Origin: Thermoplasmata archaeon | GTDB taxonomy: Archaea; Thermoplasmatota; Thermoplasmata; Lutacidiplasmatales; UBA184 | Direction: 5' to 3' | Length of the DNA stretch: 25,921 nt | NCBI GenBank assembly: GCA_030040035.1 | Contig: JASHUJ010000191.1 | Coordinates: 1 to 25,921, forward strand | Shown here: positions 22,329-25,921 of the stretch, piece after piece | Numbering within the stretch: position 1 is the first letter of the stretch | Layout: every line of letters starts with the position of its first letter | Translations under genes and position numbers: made by a program | Notes under the pieces: model-generated | Told to the model about the DNA's origin: nothing | Seen by the model: the letters and a program-made list of their open reading frames with translations, nothing else | The model's database searches: none

Positions 22329-22688
22329 TCAGCGCCGGGTGATCGAGATCTCGCGTCGTTCGGGCGCGATCCGCTCGAGGAGCGACCGCAGGGTCGCGTC
22401 GTCGATCTGCCGCTGGATCCGGCCGCTCGCGGCGAGGGCGATGAGCTGCTGCTCCACGGCCGACGCGACCTCCGGTTTCGCGAGGCGGATGCGGCCGAGC
22501 CGTTCCCGGGCCTCCGCCGTGAGGATCCGCCGGAGGATCTCGGCCCGCTCGGATTCACGCCGGGCCATCTCGGCCTCCTGGGCCGCGTACGCGTGAGCGT
22601 TCGCCGCCTCGGCCTGCTGCATCTCCTGGATCTGACGCATGCGTTTGCGCCGGAGCTCCGCCAGTTCGGGGTCCTCACCGTACGCCAT
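22329..22688 (-). CDS. PDCD5 / TFAR19 family DNA-binding protein
   Basis: This 119-aa helical protein matches the archaeal PDCD5 family. It has an N-terminal charged helix (ELAELRRKRMRQIQEMQQAEAA in two pieces), then RRILTAEARERLGRIRLAKPEVASAVEQQL (about 54-83) with the conserved ARERL-RI-L-KPE core, and a C-terminal ISI segment. Archaeal members bind DNA non-specifically in vitro; their cellular role is unclear. The position between S19e and L39e is the classic archaeal arrangement and makes the call firm. Confidence 0.9.
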   Translation of the reverse strand: MAYGEDPELAELRRKRMRQIQEMQQAEAANAHAYAAQEAEMARRESERAEILRRILTAEARERLGRIRLAKPEVASAVEQQLIALAASGRIQRQIDDATLRSLLERIAPERREISITRR

Positions 22689-22733
22689 TCGTCCGTCCCC
22701 CGTGCCGTGTGGTCTCGGTACTCCGTTCGAGCG

Positions 22734-23189
22734 CTAAAGGTACTTGGCGAGTTCGGGTCGCTCCGACGCGAGCTTCTTCAGCGCCTCGTGCGACACCGAG
22801 CTGAGGAGCTTCTCCCCGGCGGGGCTCAGCCGTCGACCCTGGGTCTTGTACGGCTGGACGAGGCCCGCGGTTTCGAGTTGGTGGACGATCTCACGGAGAA
22901 TGGACCGGGACCCGGTCCGGGCGTGATAGGGGGCGCTGCCCCGGTCGCGTTTTCCCCCGTATTCGGCGCTCAGACGCGCGATGCCGACGTGGCCCTGCAG
23001 GTAGATCTTGCGGAGGACCGACGCGCTGCGCAGGTACCACCAATCGACCTGTACCGGGGCGCGCTGCTTGTGGACCCCGGTCTTCACGAACGTCGCCCAC
23101 GGCGGGGGCGTCACCGCCGACCGGTTCCTCAGCTCGGTCGCGAGCTGCGGCAGAAGGACCGCCGGTGGAACATCGTGGGGATGGCTCAT
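22734..23189 (-). CDS. rps19e: 30S ribosomal protein S19e
   Basis: This 151-aa small-subunit protein has the S19e landmarks: an N-terminal helix region before WATFVKTGVHKQRAP, the core VDWWYLRSASVLRKIYLQG (about 49-67), YGGKRDRGSAPYHARTGSRS (about 77-96), and LREIVHQLETAGLVQ followed by GRRLSPAGEKLL. It heads the operon; its ATG is about 30 nt from a strong TATA box (TTTAAATAC). The following PDCD5 gene starts 45 nt after its stop. Confidence 0.95.
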   Translation of the reverse strand: MSHPHDVPPAVLLPQLATELRNRSAVTPPPWATFVKTGVHKQRAPVQVDWWYLRSASVLRKIYLQGHVGIARLSAEYGGKRDRGSAPYHARTGSRSILREIVHQLETAGLVQPYKTQGRRLSPAGEKLLSSVSHEALKKLASERPELAKYL

Positions 23190-23214
23190 GGAGCGGCGCG
23201 CCCACCCGGCCCGC

Positions 23215-23223
23215 GTATTTAAA
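23215..23223 (-). promoter_or_regulatory. TATA box of the S19e operon
   Basis: TTTAAATAC on the minus strand is centred about 30 nt before ATG 23189. It is the strongest TATA match in the window and should drive the S19e-PDCD5-L39e-L31e-aIF6 transcript with almost no leader. Confidence 0.75.
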
Positions 23224-23238
23224 CTCCGACCTCGCGTG

Positions 23239-23254
23239 CCGGCGGTAACGCCGG
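23239..23254. repeat. Perfect 6-bp inverted repeat with GTAA loop
   Basis: CCGGCG-GTAA-CGCCGG could form a stem capped by a GNRA-type tetraloop if transcribed. It lies between the divergent S19e and nucleotidyltransferase promoters, so it would be upstream of both transcripts. A DNA-level role or chance in GC-rich sequence are both possible. Confidence 0.4.
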
Positions 23255-23266
23255 GCCCGGGAGCGC

Positions 23267-23290
23267 CCGCCGGACCGGCGATACCGGCGG
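23267..23290. repeat. Perfect 7-bp inverted repeat CCGCCGG/CCGGCGG
   Basis: The arms are separated by a 10-nt spacer that itself contains CCGGCG. With the neighbouring GTAA hairpin it makes a cluster of CCGGCG-type elements in the same divergent promoter region. Confidence 0.35.
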
Positions 23291-23311
23291 TTCGCCTCCC
23301 GCGCCTCGGTC

Positions 23312-23318
23312 TTAACTA
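23312..23318 (+). promoter_or_regulatory. TATA-like box of the Mo-hydroxylase locus
   Basis: TTAACTA is about 49 nt before ATG 23364, predicting transcription from about 23340 and a leader of roughly 24 nt that contains GGGAGG. It does not fit an initiation codon at 23334. Confidence 0.4.
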
Positions 23319-23363
23319 CGCCGCGCTCTATGAATGGAGTACGGGAGGCCCCGCCCCGACTCG

Positions 23364-23972
23364 ATGACGGTTGCCGCGATTCTCCTGACGGCCGGCGAAT
23401 CGAGTCGGATGGACGGCTATCCGAAGGCACTGTTGACGGCCGGACGACGCTCGGCCGTGCGCCGTCTCGCGGAGATCTCCCTCGAACAGGGGTTCGACCC
23501 CGTCGTGGTGGTCGTGGGCGCCCACCGCGCCCCGATCGCCCACGAAGTCCGGGACCTTCCGGTCGCGATCGTCGACGCCGTTCAATGGTACGAAGGCCGC
23601 ACGGCTTCCATCCAAGCCGGTCTGGCCGCGGTGCCCGAGGACCGGGACATCCTCTTCTGGCCGATCGACCACCCGTTCGTCGCTCCGCGTACCGTGGAGA
23701 CCCTCGTGTCCGTCCCCCCGACCGATCCGCTCGCCGTCTGGTTCATCCCGACGCACGAGGGTCACGGCGGTCACCCGGTTCTCTGGCGCAGTTCGATGCG
23801 CCGGGGCATCCTCGATCTCCGTTCGGACGCCCCCGTCCGCTCGCTCCTCCCCGAGTACGGTCCGCAGGTCCGCCGGATCCCCGTCGAGGATCCGGGGGTC
23901 GTCGCGAACGTCGACACGCCCGAGGCGTATCGGGACGCGTACGAGATCTGGCTGAGCCAAGGAGAGGAGTGA
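23364..23972 (+). CDS. MobA/MocA-like nucleotidyltransferase (molybdenum cofactor maturation)
   Basis: This 202-aa protein has the NTP-transferase signature LTAGESSRMDGYPKALL (8-24), with the catalytic-region lysine K21 and a metal-site Asp in PIDHPFV (100-106). Near the C-terminus is the family ending NVDTPEAY. It resembles CTP:molybdopterin cytidylyltransferase (MocA), which makes the cytosine dinucleotide form of the cofactor used by xanthine-dehydrogenase-family enzymes. The downstream XdhC and hydroxylase genes support that role. An in-frame ATG at 23334 would add ten residues before the motif; 23364 is preferred from family length and promoter spacing. The stop overlaps the XdhC start (TGATG). 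Confidence 0.83.
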   Translation: MTVAAILLTAGESSRMDGYPKALLTAGRRSAVRRLAEISLEQGFDPVVVVVGAHRAPIAHEVRDLPVAIVDAVQWYEGRTASIQAGLAAVPEDRDILFWPIDHPFVAPRTVETLVSVPPTDPLAVWFIPTHEGHGGHPVLWRSSMRRGILDLRSDAPVRSLLPEYGPQVRRIPVEDPGVVANVDTPEAYRDAYEIWLSQGEE

Positions 23973-24817
23973 TGGACCGGCGGCTGACGCGCGAAGCCCT
24001 GCGCCTGCTCGAGACCCACCAGGCGTTCGTGCGAGCGACGGTGGTCCGCACGGTCGGCTCGGTCCCGGGGAAGCAGGGCGCCTCGATGCTCATCCGCTCC
24101 GATGGGTCGTACCTGGGTACGGTCGGGGGCGCCGCGCTGGAGGAGCGGGTGAAGGAGCTCGCCGTCGCCGCGTTCGCGAGCCATCGCGGGGACCTCCACC
24201 ACTTCGATCTCCAGGCCTGGAGCCCGGGCGGCCTGCCCAGCCTGTGCGGCGGGTCGGTCGACATCGCGCTCGAGTACATCGGGGCCCGACCGAATCTCCT
24301 GCTTTGGGGGGGCGGCCACGTCGCCCAGGCCCTCGCGACGCTCCTCCCGACGCTCGAGTTCGATTACAGCGTCGCCGACGACCGACCCGAGTGGGTCGGC
24401 GTGGATCGGTTCCCGACGGCCGAGCGTCGCGAGGTGGTCACACCGGACCGGCTGTGGGAGGTCTTCGATTCTCCCACGTTCACCCATCTGTACCTGCTCG
24501 GCTACGACGCGCTGAAGGATCTCGAGGTGCTCGCGAGCGCGATCGACCGGTTCCCGAACGCGATCGGGCTCATCGCCAGCGCGGCCAAACGCGAGCACAT
24601 CTTCGCGACCCTGCGGGCCCGCGGCGTCCCGCGCGAAGCCCTCGCCCGGGTCCGATCGCCGGTCGGCCTCGACATCGGGGCGGAGAGTCCGCCCGAGATC
24701 GCGGTCAGCATCGTCGCCGAGATCGTGGCCGGCCTGCACCCGGCGAAGGCCCGGACGGCGGGACGGGAGGGGACGCCGGCCCCTCGGGAGGACGATGCCC
24801 GCGCGCGGTCTCCTTAG
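23972..24817 (+). CDS. XdhC/CoxI family molybdenum-hydroxylase maturation factor
   Basis: This 281-aa protein is related to XdhC, which carries and sulfurates the molybdenum cofactor and hands it to the apo-hydroxylase. The N-terminal domain has GSVPGKQGASMLI (29-41), GTVGGAALE (49-57) and the LCGGSVDI motif (91-98, C92). The C-terminal Rossmann-like domain begins LLWGGGHVAQALA (110-122). The last ~25 residues are Arg/Pro-rich and probably unstructured. ATG 23972 shares one base with the preceding stop and has GGAGAGGAG just upstream. Its 3' end overlaps the small-subunit gene by 23 nt. Confidence 0.88.
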   Translation: MDRRLTREALRLLETHQAFVRATVVRTVGSVPGKQGASMLIRSDGSYLGTVGGAALEERVKELAVAAFASHRGDLHHFDLQAWSPGGLPSLCGGSVDIALEYIGARPNLLLWGGGHVAQALATLLPTLEFDYSVADDRPEWVGVDRFPTAERREVVTPDRLWEVFDSPTFTHLYLLGYDALKDLEVLASAIDRFPNAIGLIASAAKREHIFATLRARGVPREALARVRSPVGLDIGAESPPEIAVSIVAEIVAGLHPAKARTAGREGTPAPREDDARARSP

Positions 24818-25268
24818 CTTCCGCTTGAACGGGCACCCGGTCGCGGTGCCGTGCGAGCCCGCCCGGATCCTGCTCGATCTCCTGCGCGAGGACCTCCAGC
24901 TCACCGGGACCAAGCGCGGGTGCGACCTGGGCACGTGCGGCTGCTGCTCCGTGCTCCTCGACGGGCGGCCGACGCTCAGTTGCTTGACCCTCGCGAGGCT
25001 CGTGGAGGGCCACGCGGTGGACACCATCGAGGGCATCACGCCGCGCCAGGGACTGTCCCCGGTCCAACGCGCGTTCGTCGAGCACGGTGCCACCCAGTGC
25101 GGATTCTGCACCCCGGGATTCGTCGTGACCGCGACCGCCCTGCTCGCCCGGGAGCCGCATCCCAGCCGGGCGACGATCGAGCAGGCGATCGCGGGCAATC
25201 TCTGCCGGTGCACGGGCTATACGAAGATCATCGAAGCGATCGAGGCCGCCGCGCGGGAGACGCCGTGA
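24795..25268 (+). CDS. [2Fe-2S] small subunit of a xanthine dehydrogenase/CO dehydrogenase-family molybdenum hydroxylase
   Basis: This is a 157-aa electron-transfer subunit. The plant-type [2Fe-2S] cluster is ligated by C43, C48, C51 and C63 (CDLGTCGCC then SC). The second, helical [2Fe-2S] domain uses C102, C105, C137 and C139 (QCGFC and LCRCTGYTKI). Spacings match the family exactly, so both clusters should be present. It has no signal peptide. It starts inside the end of the XdhC gene and overlaps the large subunit by GTGA (25265-25268), pointing to coupled synthesis of the complex. Confidence 0.95.
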   Translation: MPARGLLSFRLNGHPVAVPCEPARILLDLLREDLQLTGTKRGCDLGTCGCCSVLLDGRPTLSCLTLARLVEGHAVDTIEGITPRQGLSPVQRAFVEHGATQCGFCTPGFVVTATALLAREPHPSRATIEQAIAGNLCRCTGYTKIIEAIEAAARETP

Positions 25269-25921
25269 CGGCCTCCGGTACCGGCCCGGCACCCTATCGG
25301 CTTCTCGGAGGCTCGATCCCGTACGTCGAGGGACCGCTCAAGGTCACCGGGCGGGCCGAGTACACCGATGACATCCGACGTCCAGGAATGCTCGTCGGCC
25401 GGCTCCTGCGGAGCCCGTGGCCGCACGCGCGGCTCACCTCGATCGACGTGAGCGCGGCCCGAGCGTATCCGGGCGTGTTCGCCGTGCTCACCGGCGAGAA
25501 ATATCCCACTCCGTTCGGGGTGCTCCCGATCACCCACGACGAGACCGCGATCGCCGTCGGGAAGGCCCGGTACATCGGGGACATCATCGCCGCGGTCGCG
25601 GCGCAGGACGAGCGGACCGCGGAGGCGGCGCTCGCGCTCGTCCGGGCGGAGGTCGAGCCCCTGCCCGAGTACTCCGACCCGCGCATGGGCACTTCGAAGG
25701 TCGAGGCGCCGATCCACGCGCGGGGCCTGAACGGCTCGAACATCCAGAAGGAGGTCCTCCAGCACTTCGGGGACGTGGACGCGGCGTTCGCCCGGGCCGC
25801 CGTCACGACGCGGGTCCGGGGCACGTTCGCCGGCGTCACCCATGCGTTCACCGAGCCCATGGCGACGATCGCCGAGGCGACCCCGGACGGTCGTCTCACC
25901 GTCTGGAGCGCGACCCAGGTG
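25265..25921 (+). CDS. Molybdopterin-binding large subunit of a xanthine dehydrogenase-family hydroxylase, N-terminal 219 aa only
   Basis: The frame opens at GTG 25265 and runs off the right edge. It shows the family N-terminus: GGSIPYVEGPLKVTGRAEYTDD, then LRSPWPHARLTSIDVSAA, RYIGDIIAAVAA and HAFTEPMATIAE. These belong to the aldehyde oxidase/xanthine dehydrogenase a/b hammerhead domain and the start of the Mo-binding domain. The GVLPITHDETAIAVGKARYIGD stretch recalls 4-hydroxybenzoyl-CoA reductase and related large subunits, but substrate-defining residues lie outside the window. Full-length homologues are about 750-800 aa. No FAD-binding middle subunit is seen upstream; it may follow downstream. 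Confidence 0.92.
   Translation, partial: MTASGTGPAPYRLLGGSIPYVEGPLKVTGRAEYTDDIRRPGMLVGRLLRSPWPHARLTSIDVSAARAYPGVFAVLTGEKYPTPFGVLPITHDETAIAVGKARYIGDIIAAVAAQDERTAEAALALVRAEVEPLPEYSDPRMGTSKVEAPIHARGLNGSNIQKEVLQHFGDVDAAFARAAVTTRVRGTFAGVTHAFTEPMATIAEATPDGRLTVWSATQV

Noticed and set aside
1..25921. Insertion sequences, integrases, attachment sites or prophage genes
   Set aside because: No transposase, integrase or terminal inverted repeat was recognised anywhere; composition looks uniform across the window.

Overview
The window is from a high-GC archaeon. The evidence is archaeal-type ribosomal proteins (S17e, S19e, L31e, L39e), aIF6, a PDCD5-family protein, archaeal Trm-G10 methyltransferase and archaeal phosphopantetheine adenylyltransferase. 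TATA-like boxes also sit about 25-30 nt upstream of the start codons of genes that head transcription units. The DUF5611 and DUF2116 proteins and the apparent PPAT-DUF84-like fusion suggest Thermoplasmatota; that placement is inference and needs marker phylogeny.

Layout. 1-1171 (minus): a SAM methyltransferase running off the left edge, preceded by a dual-specificity-type phosphatase. 1285-3598 (plus): a PadR repressor, ABC ATPase and ABC-2 permease, each overlapping the next by 4 nt, with a palindrome over the padR start codon. 3585-5996 (minus): an 803-residue GH15 glucoamylase-type enzyme. 6119-7395 (plus): a TauE/SafE exporter and its usual DUF1634 partner. 7408-8781 (minus): a GlmM-type phosphohexomutase. 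8874-10396 (plus): a Mut7-C/zinc-ribbon protein coupled to Trm-G10.

10451-20583 is a minus-strand block of nine genes. Reading from its promoter-proximal end: a VWA protein, a P-loop GTPase and a 1125-residue coiled-coil protein with five 34-residue tandem repeats. Then follow a small Zn-ribbon membrane protein, PPAT with a C-terminal extra domain, an unrecognised two-TM protein, a 73-residue unrecognised protein, a DUF5611 protein and a site-2-protease-like M50 peptidase. The VWA/GTPase/coiled-coil trio is the least explained part and the best candidate for an undescribed system.

20898-23189 is translation machinery: S17e on plus, then S19e, PDCD5, L39e, L31e and aIF6 as a minus-strand operon. 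23364-25921 (plus) is a molybdenum-hydroxylase locus: a MobA/MocA-like nucleotidyltransferase, an XdhC-like maturation factor, the [2Fe-2S] small subunit and the first 219 residues of the Mo-binding large subunit, cut by the right edge.

All calls come from reading the sequence and recalling families; no database search was run. Long antisense ORFs, a product of high-GC coding DNA, were treated as shadows.
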